Shown here: positions 1 to 9,699 of the stretch, piece by piece
Position numbering within the stretch: position 1 is the first letter of the stretch
How the letters are laid out: each line of letters opens with the position of its first letter
NCBI GenBank assembly: GCA_948144175.1
Contig: CANXME010000542.1
Span: 310,001-374,000, forward strand
DNA length: 64,000 nucleotides
Direction: 5' to 3'
DNA from: Closterium sp. NIES-65
Lineage: Eukaryota; Streptophyta; Zygnematophyceae; Desmidiales; Closteriaceae
Position numbers and translations under genes: made by a program
The notes under the pieces: model-generated
Databases searched by the model: none
What the model was told of the DNA's origin: nothing
What the model saw: only the letters and a program-made list of their open reading frames with translations

Positions 1-129
1 GCTTTTTCGAGAATTACGTGAATTCTTTGAGTGAGTTCGTTTTTTTTCAGTGGTGCCTTGAGTGAGCACTCTTTACACAAACGCCACTCACTGGCAGAAA
101 GCCACTATTTGGCCTTTTTGCAGGGCTGC

Positions 130-600
130 ACCCATGATCTCCAACTCCACAAGAGTTTTATGTTTGCCACCCGTGATCTCAATCTTCACAGGAACTCATA
201 TGAGAGAACTCATGTGAAATGACACGAGTTCTGAGGCGCCTCAACCCTCGCCTCACCCAGCATTTCAAGATTCACAAGAATGCATATGAGAGAACTCATG
301 CCGCGTGACTTTCCGCACTGCTCGCTTTCCACCTTCTTCCCTCCGTGTGTCCATCATTCCCCACCCCCACATCACCTGAGTACCGGCAGTGCCAGCACCA
401 GAGGACCTCCCTCCACTGCTGGAAGAGGAGTGCATGGACACAGCACTCATGCACGAGATCTGAGGCCATTCAACCCTCCCCTCTTCCCCCGTCCCACTGC
501 TTCCACTGTCCACAGCACGCGAGTGCCAGCAGTGGCAGCAGCAGAGGACCCCCCGGCACTGCTGGGCGAGGAGGGCATGGACGTGCGCATAGCGTTTGCG
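130..600 (+). repeat. degenerate tandem duplications of intron/exon sequence
   Basis: Segments recur with drift. One at about 200-235 and again at about 268-300 ends in CATATGAGAGAACTCATG. One at about 222-260 reappears at about 451-490 (ACGAG-TCTGAGG followed by TCAACCCTC). The exon-a start (CCAGAGGACC...GAGTGCATGGAC at about 389-440) is a decayed copy of 523-580. No open coding frame runs through the extra copies. They look like local duplications of the gene that have decayed. Confidence 0.55.
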
Positions 601-2257
601 GGCGACGCGGACAACTGGGCGCGCATGCCGTGGTTCAACTTCTCCCTCGCCGCCACCTGGATCCGCCAGGAGTGCGCCGTCTTCTCGCTCTCCTGCCAGG
701 TGGCCACCGTGCCACGAGGGGAGTTCTGCCGCGTCAAGGTGAGCGCCTGTGGCCGTGGGCCAAGTGTCAAGGGAAGAGAGCTCTTGGGTGTCCATGCCAG
801 GAGAGGGCTGGCCCCCGTCGTCTCCCTGGGCGCGCACGCCGTGGATTCGCCAGGAGTGTGCCGTCTTCTCTTGTGACTCAACTGTGAAGTCGCCACCGTG
901 AGTTGCCCACACGGGAGTTCTGCCCAGACAAAAGGTGAGTTGTCTCACAGCAAGAGGTACGGAGGGACGGATGGGCACAGAAACACACGGATTGACTTTG
1001 AGAGACGAGTGTAGTGGGCTGAGGGCATGTGTGCTGCACGGCACGAATGAAGGGATGCTGCACAAGGCCTGCCCTCCTGTCCTGCCCTCTCTCACCTTCT
1101 CTCCTCCGCTTCTCTTCTTCCACCTTCCTTTCTCCTTCCCTTTCCTCTTCCCTTTCCGATGCTTTTCTCTCAGCTCTCTCTCGCTTCTTTCTCTTCCCTG
1201 TTCTGAACTCACTAGACTTTTTTCATCTCATAGGTTTCTTCTGTTCCCAACCCTATCCTCGTTATAAGCTCTCACCCAGTCTTCTGTCCCCCTGCTGCAA
1301 CTCACTCCCCACAGGTTTTGGGCCTGGGCCGAGCGGACATCGTGATTGGTCCGTGGGGAGACCGGGCTTTGGACAACATAATATTCCTGCTGCCCGGAAC
1401 AGCGGTGCTGGAGCTGTACCCATCGAACGCGCATGAGGAGGACCGCAAGACCGCCAAGCTCGAGGCCGAGTGCCTTGACCTCGCCTATGAGCAGGTGGGG
1501 CGTTGTGGGCACGTGTGGGGTTATGGGCCGGTGGGGAATGGTGAGCAGGTGGGGAATGGTGAGCAGGTGGGGTGGTTCGATTGAACAGGTGAGTGTTCAT
1601 GACACTCCCTGTCATCTCATCCCCTTCCCCCTTGGCCCACCGCAGATGCGCATGGATGTGCAGTCATTGGTGAGCAAGCACCTGGAGACGCATCACCCTC
1701 ACACCCACTCTCTGCTATCCCATCCCTCCCCCCATTCCCCCACCTCCACTCTGCACCCTGCCAATACGCATGGACGTGGCAACGAAGGATGTGGTATTGT
1801 GGGTGAGCCCCCCAAGCTGCACCTGTATGCACGCACCTCACATCGCGCTCCCCCCTCACCACTCGCCCATCTCCCTCAGATGTGTGTGGATGCACCTGCA
1901 CTCATACATGATCATACCCTCACACCGCACTCCACCATTTCCCCTTTCCTTCTTCCTTTTTTCGCTCCACACCCAGTTTCCATTCAGATGCGCATGGCTG
2001 TGGCAATGAAGGACATGCTGTCGTGGGTGAGCAAGCACCTGCACACACACATGCATGCATGAGCTCTCACACCGCACTCCGTACTTTCCCTTCCTCCCCC
2101 CTCCCTCAATCAGATGCGCATGGACGTGGCAATGAAGGACGTGCTGTCGTGGGTGAGCAAGCACCTGGAGACGCTGGGGCGGCGGCAGAAGGGCGGCGCA
2201 GAGGAGGGCGAGCCCACCTTCCTCGAGACCTGCGTGCACCGCAACCTGCGCTACTGA
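525..2257 (+). CDS. 3' exons of a host gene, possibly GT61-like glycosyltransferase
   Basis: Three exons join in one frame, all phase 0. Exon a is about 525-738 (it contains ALLGEEGMDVRIAFAG and ends FCRVK, donor GT at 739). Exon b is 1315-1494, after an acceptor CAG. Exon c is 2114-2257 and ends CVHRNLRY plus TGA at 2255-2257. Exon b contains ADIVIGPWGDRALDNIIFLL followed by PGTAVLELYP. This recalls the GT61/EOGT-type stretch in which a G-rich loop is followed by a PPG-(S/T)-x-V-x-E-L segment; those enzymes are Golgi or ER glycosyltransferases using nucleotide sugars. The N-terminal part lies left of the window, so no signal anchor can be checked. GPWGDRAL replaces the usual GPHGAGL-like string, so the assignment is tentative. 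This is the only non-transposon gene recognised here. The 5' limit of exon a is uncertain because several CAG acceptors lie at 528-546. Confidence 0.5.
826..937 (+). pseudogene. decayed second copy of exon a with its donor site
   Basis: The stretch GCGCACGCCGTGG, then CGCCAGGAGTGTGCCGTCTTCTC, then CGCCACCGTG and GGGAGTTCTGCC, followed by AAGGTGAG, follows the same order as the end of exon a (628-745). Small indels break the frame and a TGA is present. It lies wholly inside the intron between exons a and b. The GT donor context is still recognisable. Confidence 0.6.
1646..2160 (+). repeat. five tandem copies of the start of the last exon
   Basis: Units begin at about 1646, 1764, 1880, 1988 and 2114. 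Each opens with a version of MRMDVAMKDVLSWVSKHL, and most are preceded by a pyrimidine tract plus CAG and carry a GGTGAGC donor-like string about 40 bases in. Spacing is about 108-126 bp. Copies 1 and 4 keep both acceptor and donor-like strings. Copy 5 is extended by the true C-terminus. The GTGAGC in copy 5 encodes VSKH when read through, so the same bases can be donor or coding. Confidence 0.65.
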
Positions 2258-2273
2258 GCGAGCTCAGGGAGAA

Positions 2274-2275
<2 letters not shown>

Positions 2276-2321
<46 letters not shown>

Positions 2322-2393
2322 AGGGAGGGGGGGGGGGGGGGGGGGGGGGGGAGGGGGGAGAGGGGGGGTGGGGGGGGTGGGGTGGGGTTTGAG
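2276..2393 (+). repeat. long poly-G tract after the stop codon
   Basis: An uninterrupted run of about 45 G starts 18 bases after the TGA at 2257. After a short TAGGGA break another run of more than 20 G follows, then G-rich repeats to about 2393. It lies where the 3' UTR should be. It could form G-quadruplexes. An assembly or sequencing artefact in its length is also possible. Confidence 0.9.
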
Positions 2394-3371
2394 CCCACCT
2401 TTTATAAGGGTACATTCCTGCGAAGACATGTATTCGGTTTAGGCGTCACGAAAGCAATGTATCGCTCTGCACCGCTGTACACCAAGTATCGAACGTCAAC
2501 CACACAGTGTCTCGTCGTTTGAGATGCGAGGCTTATGTGACGCGCTCCAGGAATGTACCCTTAGAGGGTGTTCCTACCAGGGCAAAATTTTGGATTTGGC
2601 CTACCCTTACGATCAGTGTGGCACAGGCTCAAAAACCTGATTATCAGTGTGACTCCTTGTGAAAAAACTTTCCCATCAGGGTTTTCCCCGTTTTGGAAAA
2701 ATATACCCTGGCGCATCAGTGTTCATAAACAACAAACCCTGTTCACTAGTTTTTATACTTGCACTCAATACAAAGAAACTGTAAGCCTGGCCAATGGTGG
2801 CCCAATGTGTGCCAGCACATGCGCTGTCAAGGCCGAAAATCAGGCTTCGACACTTGTCAATCGGGATTCCAGGGTTACGGGAAAGGGGGGGTGGGGGTAC
2901 TGGGGGGCGAGGGGGTGGGGGGGTTAGGGTACTCGTTTCAGGGTAAAAGTCGTTATGGGATCCGGGAACCCTTATGCATCAGTGTGACATAAATGTAAAC
3001 CCTGGTTCATCATGGTAAAACTAGCTCCTAAAAAAATTACCCGGGGCCATCAGTGTGACCCCCAAAAACCACCCTGATTATCAGGGTATCAGGGTGATTT
3101 ACCCTGATAAAATTTCCCCTGGTTCCTACACCTCGTATCAGCTTCGCGTGGTGAAATACGCTTCAGTTTGTTCGAATGCGGTTCGATGCGTTCTAGTGTG
3201 GTTCGATGCGAATCTGATACGAGCTTGCCTGATATGAGTTTTCACGAACACACTCCTGTGCACAGCAACCTACTACTGAATGGGTGATGGAGAGGGGGGG
3301 GTGGATTGGGAGGATGGGGGAAAAGATAAGAGCACAAGGGGGAGGGCGAGGGAAGTGGGAGGTGCGAATAT
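2394..3371. other. intergenic sequence with a repeated ATCAGTGTG motif
   Basis: No coding sequence is supported. The motif ATCAGTGTG or a close form recurs at about 2613, 2642, 2717, 2978 and 3049. Inverted and direct forms of ACCCTGATTATCAGGGT lie at about 3070-3110. A G-rich block sits at 2884-2930. Nothing here resembles the surrounding retroelements. It may be the 3' flank of the host gene. Confidence 0.5.
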
Positions 3372-3502
3372 TATTAAAATACTGAACGGGAATGATTGCA
3401 TTGAGATCAAACTTACTACAAGCACTAACCCTAATTGGGTTGTACCCCTTATGGGCTATCCTACTACAGCCTACACAACACGAGAATTATGATATTTTGA
3501 CA
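3372..3502 (-). repeat. 3' LTR of element A
   Basis: It aligns end to end with 17948-18078 and both are 131 bp. On the minus strand it starts TGTCAAAATATC. It contains the TAGGGTTAG-type box and the GTACAAC motif shared by all Family I LTRs in the window. Its outer end is mutated from CA. Confidence 0.8.
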
Positions 3503-3530
3503 CAACCCCATCGGCAAAGTAGGGGAGAAC
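3503..3530 (-). promoter_or_regulatory. polypurine tract with C/G hairpin, element A
   Basis: On the minus strand CCCCTACTTTGCCGATGGGG lies just inside the 3' LTR. The purine-rich GATGGGG part abuts the LTR and would prime plus-strand DNA. The CCCC and GGGG arms can pair around an 11-12 base loop, as in the other Family I copies. Confidence 0.65.
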
Positions 3531-3740
3531 AAGTGGTCACAAGACCAGTCAAGAAGAGCAAAGCAAGCTCACGGTGGATCACGAAATCATCACACAGTCC
3601 GAGCATAGGCAAATGGCCACAAGGCCAGTTCACATGCTGAGCTATATAAAAGAGAACAAATAGTACAGTAATCATAACCTAACAAGTGTAAGCATGCAGG
3701 TATATATATAGAGATCACAGTACAAGCAAAGTCACGCAGC

Positions 3741-5640
3741 GAGCAAGTGGGACAATGCACGGACAAGGTTAAAAGCAGTACAGAAACGTTGATGATCACC
3801 AGAATGAAGTGTCTTGGAGAATATCTCATCAGTGTTGGTCCGTATGGCCACGTAAGCAAGACAAAGTTGACCACGCTACTGCAACTCTTGAGCAAGGAAG
3901 TAACGCAGTGCGATGTGCTTCGTCCTGTGCTCAAGTCTGTGCTCCTCACACAAGGCAATCATGGCCTTGTTGTTGACATACAGAACTGGAGGAGAACGAG
4001 GCTGCTCTCCCAAGCCGGTCAACAGATAGGTGAGCCAGCGTAACTCCTGTGCAGCCATGGCTCCTGCGTAGATCTCAGCCTCGCAATTGGAACTGAGAAT
4101 AGAAGACGAGCGGGTAGACCGCCAAGAAACAGAGCCGGAGCCAAGGCTGCAAGTGTAACCTCATGACGACCGCTGCGTAGCCAGGTTGTCAACCCAAGAC
4201 GCGTCTGAGTGTCCAGTGAGGACGACTGGACCCTGTCTTCCAAGCACGATCACCATGCCTGATGTACTACACAAATAGCGCAACACCCTCTTAGCGGCCT
4301 CCCAATGCTTTGGTCGGTGTCTCCCGGGCGTAACGTAGTGTGCCGGGATGCTAAGAGGGTAGGCAAAGTCAGGTCGAGTGCAGGTTCTCAGGTACATGAG
4401 GCAGCCCACAGGCTCTGGATACGTGCCACTCAGCTCTACGGACTCCTTCGAAGTTGGAGCTGAGAGCGAATGACCGGTAGGCAAAGGAGTGGATTGTGGC
4501 GAGGAGAACCGGAAGCCGAAGCGCTGAAGGAGCTGGTGCACCATGTGTGAGAGAGTCAGGGTGATGGTGTGCCGTGCTCTGTCCTGGGTGATCTTCAAGC
4601 TAAGATAGCTGCGCAGCTCATACAGGTCTATGCACGTGTGTCTCTTCTGCAGCTCCGACTTCAAAAGGGCCAGTGCATCAGTGTGTCAGCAGTGGCAAAA
4701 ACAAGTCGTCAACGTACATAAAGATACAGAACGACGGCAGCGAAGTGTCGATGCGCAGAAACAACGACGGGTCAGCAGTCGAAGGAGCATACCCAAGGGC
4801 CGCAAGTGTAGTCCTCAGTGTGTCGTGCCATTCACGAGGCGCCTGCCGGAGACCGTAGACTGGCCGTCTGAGGCTCCACTGGGTACCGTCAGGAAACGAC
4901 TCAATGAAGCCACGAGGACGGCACAGCCAGATCTCCTCGTGCAAGCCGCCCTGTAAGAAAGCTGTGCTGAATTCAAGAGAGTGAAGCTTGTAGTCACGCT
5001 GAGCGGCGACGTGCAGCAACACCTGAAGAGTGGTCATTGGTCTAGAAGAAGTTAACTCCCTGTCGCCGAATAAAGCCTTGTGCAACGTAACGAGCCTTGA
5101 AGACAGGTGGAGAACCCGGCGGCCGCTTCACCCTGAAAACCCACATGCCACCGACTATGTTCGCCTCACGAGGGGGAACTGCGTCGACGTAAGTGCCTGT
5201 GGACTTCCAGGATGCCATCTCCGCATCCATGGTTGTCTGCCACTTAGAGGAGTTGGGACCCGTGATCGCCTGTACGTAAGAGCGCGGGGTCAGGATGTCC
5301 AGTGCATCCAGGTCTCCCTCAGGTGCAAGCAGCATGGCCACGAGATGAGGTACAGCAGCTGTCAGACACTCTAAGTCCTCCTGCCTGTCCTCAAGGACGT
5401 CCGTGCCAAGAGCACACTCACCCCCGACGGATGGTGGACAGTTAGACTTACACTCAGCAACAAGACTAGTGGCATAGTCAAGACGACACGCATCAGCAAA
5501 GTGAACTAGCTCAACAACTAAGGCAGACGTGTGACAACAATGGCTAGGAGACGTGTGACAGTAGGGCTAGCAGCACGAACCAATTCAGACTCAGGGTTCG
5601 GAGTGCCTGGAAGAGAGGGCGACGGAGCAGATGGCAGGGG
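3741..5640 (-). pseudogene. reverse transcriptase and RNase H remnant of element A
   Basis: Minus-strand pieces at 5341-5042, 5085-4678, 4664-4161 and 4058-3876 cover RVT_2 from the MDAEMASWKS region through STAFLQGGLHEEIWL, YGLRQAPREWHD and a MYVDDL catalytic motif (about 4715-4730). They continue to RNase H with HSDASW (about 4190) and LYVNNKAM (about 3970). The RNase H motif is YVNNKA where related copies have YVDNKA, so an acidic residue is lost. At least three frameshifts separate the pieces. The protein would copy element RNA into DNA in virus-like particles; this copy cannot. Confidence 0.85.
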
Positions 5641-7866
5641 AACTCGAAGTGGAACAGAGGAAGGACAAAGTGTCATATTGTGAGGGCCCGGGACAGGAGG
5701 AGGACGCGTATGAGGAAGATGACGACCAATGCGAACAGCCCAAACAGACGAGGCAGGACGAGACTCAGGCTCATGATGCTCTGTAAGAGAGTCTGTCTGC
5801 TCAGTGTAAGGAGAAGGAGCAAGAAGTGGGGAGTCTGGCCGTAACTGTGGCTGCGACTGGTCAAGCGGTGGACAGGGTAAGGGAGCAGTAAGGTCAGTAG
5901 AAGACGGGAGACTAAGAACCTGGTGAAGTACCGAGCCAGGAGGTGGCAGAGACGACGGTGGCGGCAGAACGAAAAACGGTCGCCACTATGCCGTACCACC
6001 AGCTCTAGCACCCCCAGTGCCTCCAGCACCAGTGCCACCAGCACCAACACCTCCAGCACCAGTACCTCCAGCACCAGCACCTCTAGCACGAGTAACACCA
6101 GCTCAAGAGCCTCCAGCACCAGCACCTCCAGCACAAGTACCACCAACTCCAGCGCCTGCAGCACTAGCGTCCCCAGCACCAATGCCTCCAGCACCAGCGC
6201 CTCTAGCTACAGGACCTGCAGCTCCAGCACCTCTGGCACCTCTAGCTCCAGCGCCTCCAGCACCAGCCGTACCTTCAGTAATTCTAGGACTAGCAGCTCC
6301 ATCGCCTCCAGCTCCAGTGCCTCCAGCGTCAGTGCCTCTAGTGGCAGGGCCTCCAGCTCCAGTAGCGCCAGTCCAAAGGCGGGTGCGCCGAGCAAACCAC
6401 TCGCGCAGCTGCTGCTGTGGTGAGAGAGGCTCCCGCCGGTGAGACCGCTGAGGTGAGGCACCCGTAGGACCTCCCCCAGACACAGTACCCCGAGGCTTAG
6501 TACCCACAAACTCAGTACCCTCTAGCTCAGCACCCCTAGGCTCAGCACCCCCAGGCTCCGCACTTTCAGGCTCAGCACCCCCAGGCTCCACTCTCTCAGG
6601 CTCAGCACCCTCAGGCTCAGCACCCCCAGGCTCCGCACTCTTAGGCTCAGCACCCCAAGACGGAGCACCCCTAGCAGCACCTCCCCCAGAAGCACCAGAG
6701 TCGACAGCAACCGGCTGCAGAGGCGGCGAAGACGGTAGAGGTGGAGAACCCGGAGGGGTCTCCAAGCGTGGTGAGCGGCGGGGGGGCGCCGCGTCGTGAG
6801 CAGCAACGTCACCCCCCTCAGCTGGGCCAAAGGTGTCAGAAGTGACCTCGAAAGGCTCAGCCAAGGGGAGTGGGTCTACCTGAGACACACCTAAAGGAGC
6901 AGGACCCTGAGGGGGGAGGGGGTCTACCGGAGGGGGACCTGCTGTGAGGAAGAGCGGCGGGGGGGATAAGGGCAGTGCGGTAGGGGAAGAGACGGTAAAA
7001 GGGAACCGGCTCGTCAAACGTGACACGACGCGAGGTGGGGTGGTAAAACTGCCAGTCAAGGGCGTCAGGGGGAAAGCCAAGGAAGACACAGGGAATGGCG
7101 CAGGAGGAGAACTTTTCCGCGGAAGTATCGCGGACAAAGGCACGAGAGCCCTAGAACCAGAATACCGACGCATCGCCAACCTCCCCCGTCCAACGCAAGG
7201 TAGGCGAGGTATCCGGCAAGGAGACACGCGGCTAGAGGTTTAGCTGATGTGCAGCGTACCGGACCGCAAACGGCCACTAGAATATGGGGAGAAGCCGCAT
7301 GGATCATGGAGGTACAAGCCACCTCCATGACTAAGCCAATGCGGTGCTTAGAATCCCATTATGCTCCAAGGAGGCCGGAAGCGTGAACGACTAGATGATG
7401 CCCTCCCCACGACAAAATTCCCGCAAGACGTGGGAGGAGAACTCACCACCTCTGTTAGAGTGCAGACGAAGGACAGGAAGGTCTCGACGTAACCGCTCTC
7501 GAAGCTGGAGACAGACAGCGCGAATCCAAGGGATCAAGATATCGGGGACCTCCCCCTTGCTGTGCAAGGGGAAGACCGTGGTGTAACGCAAGTAGTCATC
7601 AACAACCAGCAGAAAGTATCGCTCGCACTCCTGTCTACGGATGCGGGCTGGGCCCCACACGTCCATATCGAGATTCTGCAGGGGAGCGGTCGTCATGGGA
7701 AACGAGGAGGAGTGAGGAGCGGCTCGCTACCGCCCCTCGACACAAGGAAGGCAGGGCGGGGCAGGCGAGGGCGGGAGGGGAGGCAGAGACCTGGGAAGAC
7801 CAGAGACAATGAGGAGGGAGTGCATGCCACGGAGGCGTGGCAGGGAGGGGTGACCAAGGCGGTAGT
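5641..7866 (-). pseudogene. integrase and G-A-E-P linker of element A, left part
   Basis: The minus strand 7696-7391 carries LDMDVWGPAR and LLVVDDY, the first integrase motif, then LHSNRGGEFSS, where the second catalytic Asp is Asn (SDRGGEF in element L). The 7227-6103 frame carries the integrase C-terminal region and a low-complexity linker rich in GGAEPE/SAEP units (about 6480-6700) and GAGG units (about 6000-6400). J1 is inserted at 7866/7867 upstream of the integrase core. Confidence 0.8.
6480..6720 (-). repeat. 15-base repeats encoding G-G-A-E-P, element A
   Basis: Read on the plus strand, units such as GGCTCAGCACCCCCA recur about every 15 bases. On the minus strand they encode GGAEPE- and SAEP-type pentapeptides. 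The block lies between the integrase C-terminus and RT, at the same position as in C3, G, K, L and M. Confidence 0.8.
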
Positions 7867-8042
7867 TGTCAGAATTTTATTCTCGAGCCTGTAGTGGGGT
7901 GCTCTATAGCGAGTACAACCCATCTAGGGTTTGCTATATGTATCCTCACTTCTACTAGTAAAACCTCTCTTTGCCTAAACTTTCACTTGCCTACCTAGGA
8001 CTTACCTAGCTATGGCTCCCAACTCTACCTACTACTCTCACA
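7867..8042 (+). repeat. 5' LTR of J1
   Basis: TG...CA ends and 176 bp. It contains GTAGTGGGGTGCTCTATAG and AGTACAACCC, motifs shared with Family I LTRs. Confidence 0.9.
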
Positions 8043-8064
8043 TGGTTTCAGAGCGCTCACGCTC
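8043..8064 (+). promoter_or_regulatory. primer site and adjacent hairpin, J1
   Basis: TGGTTTCAGAGC at 8043-8054 matches the usual initiator tRNA-Met complement at 11 of 12 bases. GAGCG-CTCA-CGCTC at 8051-8064 can fold into a 5-bp stem with a 4-base loop. Confidence 0.75.
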
Positions 8065-8168
8065 CTGGCCTGTGGGCCCTACTGCTGCTTCCGCTGCCCT
8101 ACGGGCGCGCGACCTGCGCGGAAGTTTTCTGCCCGCCGTGCGCCCCGAGGCGCGCGGCGGTTTCCTGC

Positions 8169-8480
8169 CGTGGGGGAGCCCGCGCGCGCCCCGTTCGGTA
8201 GTCGCGGCGCCCTGGGGAGCCCGCGAGCGCCCCGCCCGTTCCTCGCGACGCCCTGGGGAGCCCGCGAGCGCCCCACCCGTCCGTCGCGACGCACTGGGGA
8301 GCCTGCAAGCGCCTCGCCCGTTCGTCGCGACGTCCTAGGGAGCCCGCGCGCGCCCCGCCAGTTCGTCGAGGCGCCCTCGGGAGCCTGCGCGCGCCCCGTC
8401 AGGCCGTCGCGGCGCCCTGGGGAGCCGCGCGCGCATCCCTCCCGCCCGTCCGTCGCGGCGCCTTGGGGAGCAGCGCACGC
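8169..8480 (+). repeat. 41-bp GC-rich tandem array in J1
   Basis: Successive units start near CCCTGGGGAGCCCGCGAGCG and end in GTCGCGACG or GTCGCGGCG. At least five units are 41 bp long, with flanking shorter or longer variants. Open frames on both strands here are products of the array and lack protein similarity. Confidence 0.85.
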
Positions 8481-9152
8481 CACCCCCCTCCACCAGCCCA
8501 GCCCGTCCGTTCTGGCACCCTGGGGGTCTCGCACTGTCCCCCCCTCACCATCCCCCGCGCTCCTGCCCCTATCTCATGCGTTTTAAGGTTTTGGGGGTAA
8601 GGAGTATGGGGGTGATGGTTGTGGGGGTGTCGGTTGTGCGCGCCGTCCCCTTCTCCTCCTCCTTCGTCTCCCACTGCTGCAGCTGTCGCTGAGGGGGGTG
8701 GATGTGTGGGAGTCTGGGGTTTAGGGTTTAAGGGGGGGTGCTGTGGGAGTGGAGCTAGGGTTTGAGCAGGGGGTGTGTGAGAGGGGCGTTGGGCAGTTGG
8801 GGGAAGTTGAGTGGAGGCAGTAGTCTTGTCGCCAGCAGCACCAGCAGTCCGGAGGCTACAATCTCCGGTAGTCCCCAGTCGCCTGTGGGTTAGTTGCTCC
8901 GGTCTGGAGGCTGCAATCTCCGTGGAGCCAGTTACTCCTGTAGTCCGGGCCTTTGCTTCGGTAGCCACTGAGCCAGCAGCTCCTGTGTATCTGCAGCTTT
9001 AGCAGTCGCCTCCCATCGTCTCTCCTCCTCAGTCTCTCTTCCTCCTCACTTGCCCTCTGTGATTAGCTCTAGCTTTGCTTACCTTTGTGAACTCCTGCTC
9101 TATACCTGCTTGCTCATTGCACTGATTACACCCCACTTTGGCTATGGGGTTG
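8481..9152 (+). other. J1 interior, non-coding, with polypurine tract
   Basis: No protein similarity was found. The part at about 9050-9152, from CCTCTGTGATTAGCTC to GCTATGGGG, is recognisably shared with the minus strand of J2 (about 37675-37775). It ends in the polypurine tract and C/G hairpin at about 9131-9152. The middle holds CAGTCCGGAGG- and TGTAGTCC-type short repeats. Confidence 0.6.
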
Positions 9153-9328
9153 TGTCAGAATGTTATTCTCTAGCCTGTAGTGGGGTGCTCTATAGCAAGT
9201 ACAACCCATCTAGGGTTTGCTATATGTATCCTCATTGCTGCTAGTGAAACCCCTCTTTGCTTAAACTTTCACTTGCCTACCTAGGACTTACCTAGCTATG
9301 GCTCCCAACTCTACCTACTACTCTCACA
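9153..9328 (+). repeat. 3' LTR of J1
   Basis: 176 bp, the partner of 7867-8042, ending ACTCTCACA and followed by the target duplication GTAAT. Confidence 0.9.
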
Positions 9329-9333
9329 GTAAT

Positions 9334-9699
9334 GCCAAAGGAGAGTCTGGTGCGAGAGGAGGCGACACGAACAAGGGGCTGCTACCTGACCTGACGCGGA
9401 CACCTGACCAGACGCAACCACTTGAGTAGGCTCAGTAGTAAGTGTGTACAGGCTCGACCCAGGCCGATGGGTGAACGTGGCCAGGTGTCAGCCCGTCCGC
9501 GTACACGTGCAGATCGACACACGCTGACCCCCAGGAGTGGTGGTAGTGACCACCGCATCGTGGAGGGCAGCGGTACTCACCAAGTTCGTAGAGAATGAGG
9601 GGAGGTGAAGACTTGAGAGTGAGCTGGACGGGACCGTCGGACACGGGAGAACAGTGGAGGAACGTGCAAGAACCGGGGCCCGGGAGGGGTCAGCAGAGA
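9334..9699 (-). pseudogene. element A protease/GAG-pre-integrase remnant between J1 and N1
   Basis: The minus strand resembles the region between protease and GAG-pre-integrase in element L (63400-63780), including counterparts of its TLTTASPP and STNLVSGADLQ stretches, but with stops and shifts. No intact frame remains. It continues leftward across J1 and rightward across N1, which supports both insertions. Confidence 0.7.

Larger units (their letters stand above)
7867..9328 (+). mobile_element. non-autonomous LTR element J1 (TRIM-like)
   Basis: The element is 1462 bp with two 176-bp LTRs (7867-8042 and 9153-9328) that both start TGTCAG and end CTCACA. They differ at roughly ten positions. 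The primer site TGGTTTCAGAGC directly follows the 5' LTR, and CCCCACTTTGGCTATGGGG lies just before the 3' LTR. Target duplication is GTAGT (7862-7866) and GTAAT (9329-9333). The interior of about 1.1 kb has no Gag or Pol similarity and holds a 41-bp tandem array and a 3' segment shared with J2. It probably uses Family I proteins, since LTR motifs, primer and polypurine hairpin match that family. Its insertion splits element A upstream of the integrase. Confidence 0.9.

Noticed and set aside
265..1212. Minus-strand 315-codon frame over the host gene
   Set aside because: It is the antisense of the exon/intron region; the plus-strand exons with phase-0 splice sites explain the sequence better.
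8169..8480. CRISPR-like array
   Set aside because: Units are contiguous tandem copies without unique spacers, inside an LTR element of a eukaryote.
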